64,000 nt of DNA, from contig JAHJLF010000072.1 of the NCBI GenBank assembly GCA_018821925.1, positions 1 to 64,000 on the forward strand. Direction: 5' to 3'. Every line of letters starts with the position of its first letter. The stretch's first letter is position 1. Origin of the DNA: Candidatus Edwardsbacteria bacterium. GTDB taxonomy: Bacteria; Edwardsbacteria; AC1; EtOH8. The notes beneath the pieces are model-generated. The model was not told where the DNA came from, did no database searches, and saw only the letters and a list, made by a program, of their open reading frames with translations. Shown here piece after piece: positions 38,005-46,146 of the stretch. Both the position numbers and the translations under genes were made by a program.

Positions 38005-38847
38005 ATGAGATTCAAGGAAACGATGGCCAAGCTCACCCAGCTGGACCGCCGCTGGATATTCCTGGCCATGGGCCTGGTGGTGGCCGCGGCCCTGCTGGTG
38101 GACCTGAAGATGCCGGTGACCGTCTCCCAGGACGTGCGCCGGGCCTACAACCTGATCGACAGCCTGCCGGCCGGGACTCCGGTGCTTTTCTCCTGGGATT
38201 ACGACCCCGGCTCGATGCCCGAACTGTATCCCCTGTCCGATGCCATGCTGCGTCATGCCATGCGCAAGGACCTGAAGGTGGTGATGATGGGGCACTGGGT
38301 CACCGGCATTCCGCTTATCGAAAAACAGATCGCCGAGGTCATCCGGAAGGATTTTCCCGACAAGGTCTACGGCACCGACTACGTCAATCTGGGCTACAAA
38401 TCCGGCCAATATGTGGTGGTGGTCTCCATGGCCCAGAACATCTACGACGCCTTTCCCCAGGATTATTACCGCAACCGGACCGACACCCTGCCGCTGATGA
38501 AAAAAGTGAGGTCGCTTAAAAACGTGGCCGCCATCGTGTCTTTCTCGGCCGGCGACCCCGGCCTGCTGATGTGGATCCAGTTCGCCTGGCAGCGCTTCCG
38601 GGTCCCGGTCACCGGCGGCTGCACCGCGGTGTCGGCCCCGGAGTTCTCGGCCTACCTGCAGTCCAACCAGCTGCAGGGCCTGATGGGAGGCATGCGGGGG
38701 GCGGCCGAATACGAGATGCTGATCGGTCGTTCGGCCAAGGCCACCACCGGGATGTCGGCCCAGAGCCTGGGACATTTCCTGATCATCGCCTTCATCATCA
38801 TCGGCAACATCGCCTATTTTGCCACCCGCAAGAAGGAGGAGAAATAA
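38005..38847 (+). CDS. Hypothetical membrane-anchored protein of the DUF6754 cluster
   Basis: 280 residues with one N-terminal membrane segment (RRWIFLAMGLVVAAALLVDL) and one C-terminal (LGHFLIIAFIIIGNIAYFA), and a large soluble domain between: GTPVLFSWDYDPGSMPELYP, LSDAMLRHAMRKDLKVVMMG, VTGGCTAVSAPEFSAYLQSN. By topology that domain would lie outside the cytoplasm. No known family recognised. The start follows the previous stop by one base and GGGGGAGG lies in the end of that gene. Likely part of the same membrane complex. Confidence 0.68.
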   Translation: MRFKETMAKLTQLDRRWIFLAMGLVVAAALLVDLKMPVTVSQDVRRAYNLIDSLPAGTPVLFSWDYDPGSMPELYPLSDAMLRHAMRKDLKVVMMGHWVTGIPLIEKQIAEVIRKDFPDKVYGTDYVNLGYKSGQYVVVVSMAQNIYDAFPQDYYRNRTDTLPLMKKVRSLKNVAAIVSFSAGDPGLLMWIQFAWQRFRVPVTGGCTAVSAPEFSAYLQSNQLQGLMGGMRGAAEYEMLIGRSAKATTGMSAQSLGHFLIIAFIIIGNIAYFATRKKEEK

Positions 38848-38848
38848 C

Positions 38849-39454
38849 ATGGCAGTATTCGGAACCTGGCTGGCGGCGCTGCTGGTGCTGTGCATCTACA
38901 GCTTTTTATACAAGGACAACCCGCTTTATAAATTCGCCGAGCATGTCTACGTGGGGATCTCGGCCGGTTATTTCGTGGCGGCCGAATACCACAATGTGGT
39001 GCTGCCCAACCTGCTGACGCCCCTGTACCGCGACTTCGCCCACAAGTTCTACCTGATCATCCCCGGGCTGCTGGGGCTGCTGATATTCTTTGCCTTCTCC
39101 CGCAAACTCAACTGGCTGATAAGATTTCCCCTGTCCTTCGTGGTGGGCATCGGGGCCGGCCTTACCGTGATGGCCTTTCTGTCGGCCGATGTCCTGGCCC
39201 AGGTGCAGGCCACCGCCATCCCGTTGAATTCGGTCAACAACATTCTGTTTGTGGGCGGGGTGCTGACCACCCTGGTTTACTTCTTCTTCTCGGCCCAGCA
39301 CAAGGGATTCGTGGGCGGAACCGCCCAGGTGGGGGTGTGGTACCTGATGATCGCCTTCGGGGCGGCCTTCGGCTACACCGTGATGGCCAGGATATCCCTG
39401 CTGATAGGGCAGATGCAATTTCTGCTGGGAAACTGGCTGCATATCCTGAAATAA
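38849..39454 (+). CDS. Polytopic membrane protein of the DUF6754 cluster
   Basis: 201 residues from ATG 38849, with GGAGG nine bases upstream and one base after the previous stop. About six membrane segments (FGTWLAALLVLCIYSFLY, YVGISAGYFVAAEYHNVVL, LIIPGLLGLLIFFAFS, FPLSFVVGIGAGLTVMAFLS, ILFVGGVLTTLVYFFFSA, VWYLMIAFGAAFGYTVMAR). No family recognised. Tight spacing on both sides suggests an obligatory partner of the neighbouring membrane proteins. Confidence 0.7.
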   Translation: MAVFGTWLAALLVLCIYSFLYKDNPLYKFAEHVYVGISAGYFVAAEYHNVVLPNLLTPLYRDFAHKFYLIIPGLLGLLIFFAFSRKLNWLIRFPLSFVVGIGAGLTVMAFLSADVLAQVQATAIPLNSVNNILFVGGVLTTLVYFFFSAQHKGFVGGTAQVGVWYLMIAFGAAFGYTVMARISLLIGQMQFLLGNWLHILK

Positions 39455-39474
39455 AAATATTTTACTCTTGCCGG

Positions 39475-41406
39475 ATGCTAAAATTGGACAATAAATCATA
39501 CACCAATAAATGGAAGCCGATAATCATTGGAGTATTATTTTTACTCATATGGTTCGGGGCTTCTTTTTTTAACGGGCGCTTTACCTGGGGGTTTGATTAC
39601 CTGCAGTATTACCCGCTGTGGTTCCGGCTGGGCTGGGTCCTGGCGGGGATGTCGGCGCTTTTATCGCTTGGCTTTTGGGTCCCGGGACTTCTCATAATAA
39701 ATGACAGATTTGAAAACCGGAAACTCTGGAACCTGGTTCTGCTGGTAGCTGTCATGGGCGGGCTTTTCTGGCTACTGCGCCAGGCCATCCCCCTGCTGGG
39801 CGACGGCTTCCTGCGGGTCCGGGAGATCACCGGCGGCCGGATATTCTCCCTGACCGAACCGCTGACCACCATGGTCCACGGCCTGCTGTTCAATATCCTG
39901 TCCGGGAATGTCAGCGATGCCCCGGCCGCGACCCGGGCCTATGTTGTGATCAGCATTCTGTCCGGCCTGGCGATGGTTTGGCTCTATCACAGGATATCCA
40001 CCCGGTGGTTTGAGAACAGCTATTGGCTTGCCACTGCCCTGCTGCTGGGTTTGGGCTTCAACCAAATATTCTTCGGCTACGTGGAGAGCTACGCTCCTTT
40101 TATGCTGGCGGTCCTGGCCTTCGCCTGGCTGGGCGCCCGGTCCCTGGAGGACGAAGGAGGGGCCCTGCCCCTGGTGCTTTTATTCGGGCTGATCGTGGCC
40201 CTGCATGCCAAGGGGATCTTCCTGCTGCCGGCCTTGGTCTATCTGCTGGCGGCCAAGTGGCCGGAGGTCCGGCAGAGATTGTGGTGGGTTGTTCCTCTGT
40301 CGGCGGCCCTGCCGCTGGCGGTGGTGCTGGCCGGCAGGTGGCTCTCGCCAGATATTCACTGGGAGGCCTCGCTGGGCGAGATCCCCAAAAATCCACTACT
40401 GCCGCTGTGGGACGGAATGCGGGGCTATGGCATCCTTTCCCCCGGGCACTGGATGGACATCTTGAATCAATACCTGCTGACCATCCCCGGAATCATCTTT
40501 TTATTCTCGGCGTTGCTGATTGAACGGGCCAGGGTCAAGCTGGATCGGACAATTATCTTTTTGTCACTACTGGCCATCAGCGGGCTGGCCTTCATCGTCA
40601 TCACTGACCCCAAGCTGGGGGCCGCCCGGGATTGGGACCTGTTTGCCTGGGTGGGCATTCCGGCGGCGGTGTTGGGGCTGCATCTGATGAAGCAAAAGGA
40701 AAATAATAAAAAGATTTTGATGGTTGGCGGGTTTCTGTCTTTATGGCTTCTCCTACCCTGGGTGTTGCTGAATGCCAGTCTGGATCTGTCGATTGAACGA
40801 TATCTGAAAATATTGGGGCAGGATGAAAAATCATCGGCCTACGGCTACGAAAATCTGGCGATATATTACCGTCAGGCCAAGTTAAAGGACAAAGCCGAAT
40901 GGGCCTATAAGCAGGCGGTGGAGAACGCCCCCCACAATCCCCGGATGCTGTACAACTACGGGACCATCCTGGTTCAGAACAGCCGGCCGACCGAGGGGGC
41001 CGAATATTTTAAAAGGGCCCTGGTCCTGAATCCCAACGTTTACTTCTACTGGAACGATTACGGAAGCGTTATGCTGAGGCTGGGGCAGTATCCTCTGGCC
41101 CGGGAGGCTCTGGAGCGCTCGGTGCGGCTGAATGATTCCAGCCCCGATGCCTGGTACAACCTGGGTATTGCCTGTTCGATTCAGCAGGAATGGGCCAGGG
41201 CCGATACCGCTTTTTTGCGGGCGGCCGCTAACGGCTTTAGCGGAGACTGGATTTATGCCTACTGGGGCGAGGTCCAGCTCAACCTGGGGCAGTATCCGTC
41301 AGCCGTTAAAAATCTGAAACAAGCCATTGATGCCGGAATAACCGACAGCCTTACCATCGATTCTTATCATAAGGCCCGGGCCGGAATGGAAGCGGGAATG
41401 AAATAA
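39475..41406 (+). CDS. Membrane protein with C-terminal TPR domain
   Basis: 643 residues from ATG 39475, 20 bases after the previous stop. About ten to twelve membrane segments fill residues 15-450, with loops such as ITGGRIFSLTEPLTTMVHGL and ITDPKLGAARDWDLFAWVGI. Four to five TPR units follow from about residue 460 (YKQAVENAPHNPRMLYNYGT, YFKRALVLNPNVYFYWNDYG, ALERSVRLNDSSPDAWYNLG). The layout resembles GT-C-like membrane enzymes with periplasmic TPRs, but no catalytic motif was recognised. It sits at the end of the membrane cluster and immediately before lipM. Confidence 0.7.
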   Translation: MLKLDNKSYTNKWKPIIIGVLFLLIWFGASFFNGRFTWGFDYLQYYPLWFRLGWVLAGMSALLSLGFWVPGLLIINDRFENRKLWNLVLLVAVMGGLFWLLRQAIPLLGDGFLRVREITGGRIFSLTEPLTTMVHGLLFNILSGNVSDAPAATRAYVVISILSGLAMVWLYHRISTRWFENSYWLATALLLGLGFNQIFFGYVESYAPFMLAVLAFAWLGARSLEDEGGALPLVLLFGLIVALHAKGIFLLPALVYLLAAKWPEVRQRLWWVVPLSAALPLAVVLAGRWLSPDIHWEASLGEIPKNPLLPLWDGMRGYGILSPGHWMDILNQYLLTIPGIIFLFSALLIERARVKLDRTIIFLSLLAISGLAFIVITDPKLGAARDWDLFAWVGIPAAVLGLHLMKQKENNKKILMVGGFLSLWLLLPWVLLNASLDLSIERYLKILGQDEKSSAYGYENLAIYYRQAKLKDKAEWAYKQAVENAPHNPRMLYNYGTILVQNSRPTEGAEYFKRALVLNPNVYFYWNDYGSVMLRLGQYPLAREALERSVRLNDSSPDAWYNLGIACSIQQEWARADTAFLRAAANGFSGDWIYAYWGEVQLNLGQYPSAVKNLKQAIDAGITDSLTIDSYHKARAGMEAGMK

Positions 41407-41410
41407 AAAC

Positions 41411-42187
41411 ATGAGCACGGAAAAAACAAGCTGGCGGTTTCTCAATACCGGCCTGGGCGACGGGGCCTATAACATGGCGCTGGATCAGGCCCTGGTGGAG
41501 TCGGTGGGATCCGGCGCCTCGCTGCCCGTGATCCGGTTCTTCGGGTGGAACCCGCCGGCGGTATCCCTGGGGTACAATCAAAAAATAAAAGACCTGGATA
41601 TCGAAGCCTGCCGCAAGGCCGGCTTTGACATAGTCCGCCGGCCCACCGGGGGCCGGGCGGTGATCCATCAGGACGAATTCACCTACAGCGTCATCGCCCG
41701 GGAGAACGATCCGGTGATCGGCGGGACCATCATGGAGACCTACGGCCGGATCGCCCAGGGCCTTTTGGCGGGCCTGAAAATATTGGGGGTGGCTGCCGAG
41801 ATGGTAAGATCTTCGGCCCCCGATATTCCGGCCACGGCTTCGGCCCTGTGCTTTGCCGCCGCCGGGCGTTACGAGATAACCGCCGGAGGCAAAAAACTCA
41901 TCGGCAGCGCCCAGCGCCGGATGAACGGCGTCATCCTCCAGCAAGGCTCGCTGCTGATGACCTGCGGGCAGGAGCATAAATTTTTCAGCCGGGATCCTAT
42001 GGAGAACCGGGCGGGAACCCTAAGGGAGATCCTGGGGCGGGAGCCGGCTTTCGATGAGGTGGCGGCCGGCATGGAGCAGGGGTTTATGAAGTCTTGGAAT
42101 ATAGAACTGGCGCCTGACTCCCTGACCCAGGACGAGGAAAATACCGCCGGAAGATTAAAACCAGGGCTGATATTTGTCGAAGGATAA
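41411..42187 (+). CDS. lipM: Lipoate/octanoate transferase, LipM type
   Basis: 258 residues. FLNTGLGDGAYNMALDQAL at the start, DIVRRPTGGRAVIHQDEFTY (the RRxTGGxAVxH lipoyl-AMP/octanoyl site), SALCFAAAGRYEITAGGKKL with the candidate catalytic cysteine, and IGSAQRRMNGVILQQGSLLM are all typical of LipM/LplA-like proteins. It would attach octanoate or lipoate to carrier domains such as GcvH, tying in with gcvPB at 29234. Four bases separate it from the preceding stop. A lipoate ligase is the alternative. Confidence 0.85.
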   Translation: MSTEKTSWRFLNTGLGDGAYNMALDQALVESVGSGASLPVIRFFGWNPPAVSLGYNQKIKDLDIEACRKAGFDIVRRPTGGRAVIHQDEFTYSVIARENDPVIGGTIMETYGRIAQGLLAGLKILGVAAEMVRSSAPDIPATASALCFAAAGRYEITAGGKKLIGSAQRRMNGVILQQGSLLMTCGQEHKFFSRDPMENRAGTLREILGREPAFDEVAAGMEQGFMKSWNIELAPDSLTQDEENTAGRLKPGLIFVEG

Positions 42188-42196
42188 AAATTTTTG

Positions 42197-42225
42197 TTGA
42201 CAGATTGGAGATTTTCAATTAGACT
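42197..42225 (+). promoter_or_regulatory. Sigma70-type promoter of the DUF4388 gene
   Basis: TTGACA (42197-42202), 17-base spacer, TAGACT (42220-42225). It lies 60 bases before the start at 42285, which lacks a Shine-Dalgarno. Confidence 0.6.
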
Positions 42226-42284
42226 TAATATCCTAGGTATAAAAGAAGTTACAAAATTTTTCTAATACCCATTATTTTCTATTT

Positions 42285-43154
42285 ATGAGTCTACAAGCCA
42301 ATCTGTCAGATTTCCATCTTACTGAAATAATCTATCTGCTGTTCCACTTCCAGAAGACCGGGGTGATCACCGTCAAGGCCGGAAAGAACTACGGCGAGAT
42401 CTACTTCGACAAGGGGCGGGCGGTGCACGCTGCCTATGGCGATATCAAGGGAAGCGAGGCGGTCTACGGCCTGTGCCTGGAATCATCCGGCGAAGTAAAG
42501 TTCGCCCCCGGGGCCAAGGCCTCCGAGGAGACCATCAAGGACGGAGCCGATGCCCTGTTGCAGGAGGGCGACCGCCGGCGCCTGGAGATGGCCGAGATAT
42601 TAAAGGCCCTCCCCCCGTTCAATACAGTATTGGTAAGGACCGCCCAGGCTCCCGAAGAATCGGCTGTCACCATCCGGCGCAGCGACTGGACCATACTGGC
42701 GTTGGTCAACGGCAAGCGCGACATCCGGGCCATCATCGACGAGAGCAAACTGGGGGTGCTGGAGGTGGTCAAGACCATATCCTGGTTCCTGGCCAAGAAC
42801 CTGGTGGTGGATCCCCACGAAGTGGAGCGCATCCTGCAGGCCAAGGTGGATTTTGTCAATCTGATGCTGGAGGAGTTCGGTGTCAAGGGGACCGGGGTGA
42901 AGCCCTGGATGGAGCTGGCCAAAGCCACCCTGGCGGCCGGCGACAAGAACGGCAATATGGTCCGCCATGTGGAATTTACCGATTTTGTGGTCAAGATAAA
43001 AGACGGCGCCAAAACCGACATCAGCAAGGAAGAGGTGGTCCAGGTATGGGACCAGATCGCCGAGGCCATGCACCAGAAGGGCATCAAGGAATACGGGACG
43101 ATGCTGGCCAAGCACAAATACCAGGCTGTCCAGAAGGCGGCCAAGAGCGGCTAA
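42285..43154 (+). CDS. DUF4388 (PATAN-like) protein with shared C-terminal domain
   Basis: 289 residues. Residues 1-95 match the DUF4388 pattern (SLQANLSDFHLTEIIYLLFH, TGVITVKAGKNYGEIYFDKG, AVHAAYGDIKGSEAVYGLC). Residues 130-180 look like a winged helix (LALVNGKRDIRAIIDESKLG). The C-terminal 100 residues (VDFVNLMLEEFGVKG, KDGAKTDISKEEVVQVWDQI) match the end of the next protein. DUF4388 proteins often accompany MglA-type GTPases and two-component systems in polarity or gene control. Cytoplasmic. First gene of a three-gene set. Confidence 0.8.
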   Translation: MSLQANLSDFHLTEIIYLLFHFQKTGVITVKAGKNYGEIYFDKGRAVHAAYGDIKGSEAVYGLCLESSGEVKFAPGAKASEETIKDGADALLQEGDRRRLEMAEILKALPPFNTVLVRTAQAPEESAVTIRRSDWTILALVNGKRDIRAIIDESKLGVLEVVKTISWFLAKNLVVDPHEVERILQAKVDFVNLMLEEFGVKGTGVKPWMELAKATLAAGDKNGNMVRHVEFTDFVVKIKDGAKTDISKEEVVQVWDQIAEAMHQKGIKEYGTMLAKHKYQAVQKAAKSG

Positions 43155-43188
43155 AGGACAAAATATTTAAAGCGTTGATGGAGAGATT

Positions 43189-43884
43189 ATGGCCAAGGAA
43201 CCAGCTGAGCTGATGGACAGTGTCCTCAAGATGGAGGGCGTGAAATGCAGCGCCGCCGTCTCCAAGGAGGACGGGTCCATAATAAAGGCCTCGGCCGGCG
43301 CCCCGGGAAACCTGGGCGAGGTGGTGGCTTTTATCGGTTCGGCCGCGGAGGTGATCACCGCCAACCTGGATCTGGGCAACCTGAATTCGGTGGTGGCCGA
43401 GGGCGAGGGCCATAAGATGCTGATCATGCCGGTCGGGACGGCCTATCTGGGGGTGCAGCTGGACGGGGCCCAGGTTCCCTGGTGGGCCACCCAGATAAAT
43501 CCCATAGATCTGCTCTCCGAGGACAAGATGGCCGAGATCTCCGAGGCCGAGGAACTGCTGAAACAGAAGATCATCCTGCTGAACATGCTGCTGGAGGAAT
43601 TCGGAGCCAAGGGCGAAAAATCCAACGAGTGGCAGGAGATGCTGGACAAGGAGATCAAGAACATAGATCCCCAGGGCCGGTTGGACAAGATGCTGGAGGC
43701 CGGAGCGGGGCTGGTGACCGCCCGCAGCGGGATCAAGACCGATATCTCCAAGAAGGAGGTGGGGGACGCCTTTGAGAAAATGGTCAACCTGACCTGCAAA
43801 AAGGCCATCGCCTCCATCGGTTTCGTGGAGGTCAAACAGAAGTTCCAGGCCGTGATCTCCCGGCTGGCAGCGGAAAAGAGGTAG
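43189..43884 (+). CDS. Roadblock/LC7-like protein with shared C-terminal domain
   Basis: 231 residues. The N-terminal 95 residues (EGVKCSAAVSKEDGSIIKAS, GEVVAFIGSAAEVITANLD, EGHKMLIMPVGTAYLGVQLD) have the Roadblock/LC7 pattern of MglB-like regulators. From about residue 125 the protein matches the DUF4388 neighbour: ILLNMLLEEFGAKG, then a W, then SGIKTDISKKEVGDAFEKM. So the two carry different input modules on one output or dimer domain. It is 34 bases from the preceding gene and 5 from the next. Likely partner: a Ras-like GTPase, not in the window. Confidence 0.72.
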   Translation: MAKEPAELMDSVLKMEGVKCSAAVSKEDGSIIKASAGAPGNLGEVVAFIGSAAEVITANLDLGNLNSVVAEGEGHKMLIMPVGTAYLGVQLDGAQVPWWATQINPIDLLSEDKMAEISEAEELLKQKIILLNMLLEEFGAKGEKSNEWQEMLDKEIKNIDPQGRLDKMLEAGAGLVTARSGIKTDISKKEVGDAFEKMVNLTCKKAIASIGFVEVKQKFQAVISRLAAEKR

Positions 43885-43889
43885 CGGCT

Positions 43890-44609
43890 ATGGAAGAATT
43901 ACTGATACGATTATCCAGCCTGCCCGGCGTGACCGGGAGCTTTTTCGTGGGCGACGACAGCAGCTTCATCTCCCAGTCGCTCTCCAAGTCGTTCGTCCAG
44001 GAGAACGCCAAGCGAGCGGTGATGGTGCTGGCCCAGACCTTTGAAGCCCTCTCCCAGGTGGCCCAGTTCAAGATCAACCGGATGCTGGTCAACACCGGGG
44101 GCAGCCGGCTGTTCATCCGGCGCAGCGACAAGGGATTTTTGAATCTGCTGACCGATATCACCGCCGATGTCAGCGTGATAGATTCGGCCCTGGACGGGGC
44201 TTTAAAAGAAATGCTGATAATGGCCCAGCAGTCGTCCCAGGCTCCGGCCCCGGCCCCGCCGGCCGTGCCCCAAACGGTGGTGGCTGCCACTCCGGCCAAA
44301 ACCGCTCCGACCCCGCAGGTTGCACCTGCCCCGGCGGCCGCACCGTCCCAGATTCCGGCCCCCAAGCCGCCCACCACGGTGGACGCCGCCATCCTGGAGA
44401 AGATACTGGCCCAGGCCGAGGAGGCCCTGGGCGAGCTGGGCGCCACCATCTACGAGAATCAGCTTTCCGACCACAAGCTGAATACCTCCAAGCTGACCAG
44501 GGACTCGGTGATGAAGTTCTGCTACGCCCTGCAGAAGGACGCCTCCATGATCATCGGGCCTTCGGCCGCCAAGCAGATGGCCGATAAAATGATGATGCTG
44601 CTCAAATAA
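43890..44609 (+). CDS. Roadblock-like protein with Pro/Ala linker
   Basis: 239 residues. The N-terminus (residues 1-115: LSSLPGVTGSFFVGDDSSFI, RAVMVLAQTFEALSQVAQFK, RLFIRRSDKGFLNLLTDITA) fits a divergent Roadblock fold. A Pro/Ala-rich linker (about 120-165) leads to a C-terminal helical domain (LEKILAQAEEALGELGATIY, SKLTRDSVMKFCYALQKDAS), possibly a third, more distant version of the domain ending the two previous proteins. Cytoplasmic. Third gene of the set; AGAGGTAG precedes the start. Confidence 0.68.
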   Translation: MEELLIRLSSLPGVTGSFFVGDDSSFISQSLSKSFVQENAKRAVMVLAQTFEALSQVAQFKINRMLVNTGGSRLFIRRSDKGFLNLLTDITADVSVIDSALDGALKEMLIMAQQSSQAPAPAPPAVPQTVVAATPAKTAPTPQVAPAPAAAPSQIPAPKPPTTVDAAILEKILAQAEEALGELGATIYENQLSDHKLNTSKLTRDSVMKFCYALQKDASMIIGPSAAKQMADKMMMLLK

Positions 44610-44666
44610 AAGCAGAAAGCAGAAATCAGAGATCAGAAAGCAAAAGGCAGAGGGCAAAAGGCAAAA
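44610..44666 (+). repeat. AGCAGAAAGCAGAAATCAGA-type low-complexity repeat
   Basis: Purine-rich stretch built of GCAGAAA, ATCAGA and GGCAAAA words, a further type of dispersed intergenic repeat in this genome. Confidence 0.55.
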
Positions 44667-45022
44667 ATGGTAGATTTGAAAATACGGACCAAAGACTTTG
44701 CGTTACAGATAATCCGGCTAACAGCAAACTGCCTAAAAATAATGTTGCCCAGATACTCGGAAAACAAATGTTGAGGTCAGGCACCTCGGTCGGTGCAAAC
44801 TTTCGCGAAGCCACCAGGTCGCGATCCAAAGAGGAATTTATTTCTAAGGCTAATATTTCGCTCCAAGAACTTGAAGAAACGGGGTATTGGCTGGAACTGA
44901 TTTCAGAAAGCTGCCGGTGTGAACTTGACGAAATCGATGCCGCCGTAAAAGAGAACAACGAACTTACTGCGATATTCGTGACGATAATAAAAAACACAAA
45001 GAGGCTTTTCGCTAAAAAATAA
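44667..45022 (+). pseudogene. Four-helix-bundle (23S rRNA IVS-like) protein with frameshift
   Basis: ATG 44667 begins VDLKIRTKDFALQIIRLTAN, and after a one-base loss near 44729 (GCAAACTGCC where GCAAACCTGCC is expected) the other frame continues LPKNNVAQILGKQMLRSGTS, then VGANFREATRSRSKEEFISK. This is the four-helix-bundle family often found in 23S rRNA intervening sequences or as dispersed single genes. With the missing base restored the product is about 118 residues. An internal ATG at 44768 gives an intact 84-residue piece that lacks the first helix. Sequencing error or recent decay cannot be separated by eye. Confidence 0.75.
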
Positions 45023-45149
45023 ACCAGAATCATTGCTTTTTGAATTATGCTTTCATGTTTATTAAAGGGAGGTTGCCAGGTTCGAAGGCTGATGAACAAT
45101 CAGCGAAATCCCGTTAAAAAATCACCGTAATCAACATTTGGAGGTGAAC

Positions 45150-45530
45150 ATGTTCAAACTGCTCCTCTATGATAACGAGTTCCTGTGGTACGTCACCGTT
45201 ACCAACCTGGTGACCATCGCCGGCAGCATATTATTGTGGATAACCTGCGTGCTGTTCGGGCTGATCGCCCGGAAGTACGAGCTGGTGCTGCGCAAGAAGA
45301 CCGACTGGCAGTACATGATCTTCGCTCCCTCCGGGATCCTGGTCTACGCCGTCATCCAGATCATCGCCTTTGCCAGCCAGGTAAAACTTAACGTCATGCA
45401 GTCCTGGATCGCCTACACCTTTTTCCTGCTGTCCGGACTGCTGTCCCTGCTGGGGGCCATGAAGTTCAAGAAGGTGGTAAGCCCGGTCAAAAAGGTTGCC
45501 CCGGCCCCGGCTGCCAAACCGACGGTTTAA
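45150..45530 (+). CDS. Small membrane protein with Pro/Ala tail
   Basis: 126 residues. ATG 45150 is chosen for the perfect GGAGGTGA (45140-45147) just upstream. Three membrane segments: VTNLVTIAGSILLWITCVLF, WQYMIFAPSGILVYAVIQII, and SWIAYTFFLLSGLLSLLGAM. It ends with a basic then Pro/Ala-rich tail (KVVSPVKKVAPAPAAKPTV), similar in taste to the linker of the Roadblock-like protein upstream. No family recognised. It may be a membrane partner of the DUF4388/Roadblock set. Confidence 0.68.
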   Translation: MFKLLLYDNEFLWYVTVTNLVTIAGSILLWITCVLFGLIARKYELVLRKKTDWQYMIFAPSGILVYAVIQIIAFASQVKLNVMQSWIAYTFFLLSGLLSLLGAMKFKKVVSPVKKVAPAPAAKPTV

Positions 45531-45807
45531 ATTCCTGTAATCTGAACCCGGCTGCTTGCACGATAATCCGTGTCATCCTGAGTATAGCTTCTTGCCTATC
45601 AAATCGAAGGATCAATACCAAATCATCCCTCAGCCAGTCAGGCGAGAATGCATTCTCCTTCCAAAGCCAAGCACCGCGCCAAATTCAGGACAGGCTTTCG
45701 AAAGCAACAAATTTTACCAATCTCAGGACAAGCCTCGGGATGACAGAACACGGACAACCAGATAAAAAATTCCTACGATAAACCAGATTTTTTAGGAGAT
45801 AATCAAT
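45531..45807 (+). repeat. Repeat-like gap
   Basis: About 280 bases without a convincing gene. GTGTCATCCTGAGTATAGCT with CGAAGGATCAATACC further on, and ATCTCAGGACAAGCC, are pieces of a common intergenic repeat type (GTCATCCTGAG ... GAAGGATC). Confidence 0.45.
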
Positions 45808-46146
45808 ATGGAAATATCCATACCGGCCGAACTGCTGTTCGCTGTTGGAGTGGCGCTTTTCTGTATGTCGCTGTTCTTATATGCCAGGATACTAAAGAGG
45901 CTTCTGGCGGTGATCCGAAGGGAATCCGGCATCTGGGTATTGCCCATGGTGGGCGCCGGATTTTTGGCTTTGGGGGCCGTTTTCCACTTCATCCCCCTGG
46001 CCATATATCCGCAATTAGACCCCTCCCGCACCGACCAGCTGATGCAGATCTGCCAGAACCGATCGGCCGAGGCGGCGGGCATATTTTTGGCGGGCCTAAT
46101 ATCCATTCTGGCCGGCTGGATGTACACCCGATGGACCAGCCGGTAG
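45808..46146 (+). CDS. Small membrane protein, three segments
   Basis: 112 residues with membrane segments at about 8-28 (LLFAVGVALFCMSLFLYARI), 42-66 (IWVLPMVGAGFLALGAVFHF) and 90-108 (AAGIFLAGLISILAGWMYTR). A short soluble loop (PQLDPSRTDQLMQICQNR) lies between the last two. No recognised family. TTAGGAG precedes the ATG. It shares size and topology with the gene at 45150, which may make them a pair. Confidence 0.65.
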   Translation: MEISIPAELLFAVGVALFCMSLFLYARILKRLLAVIRRESGIWVLPMVGAGFLALGAVFHFIPLAIYPQLDPSRTDQLMQICQNRSAEAAGIFLAGLISILAGWMYTRWTSR

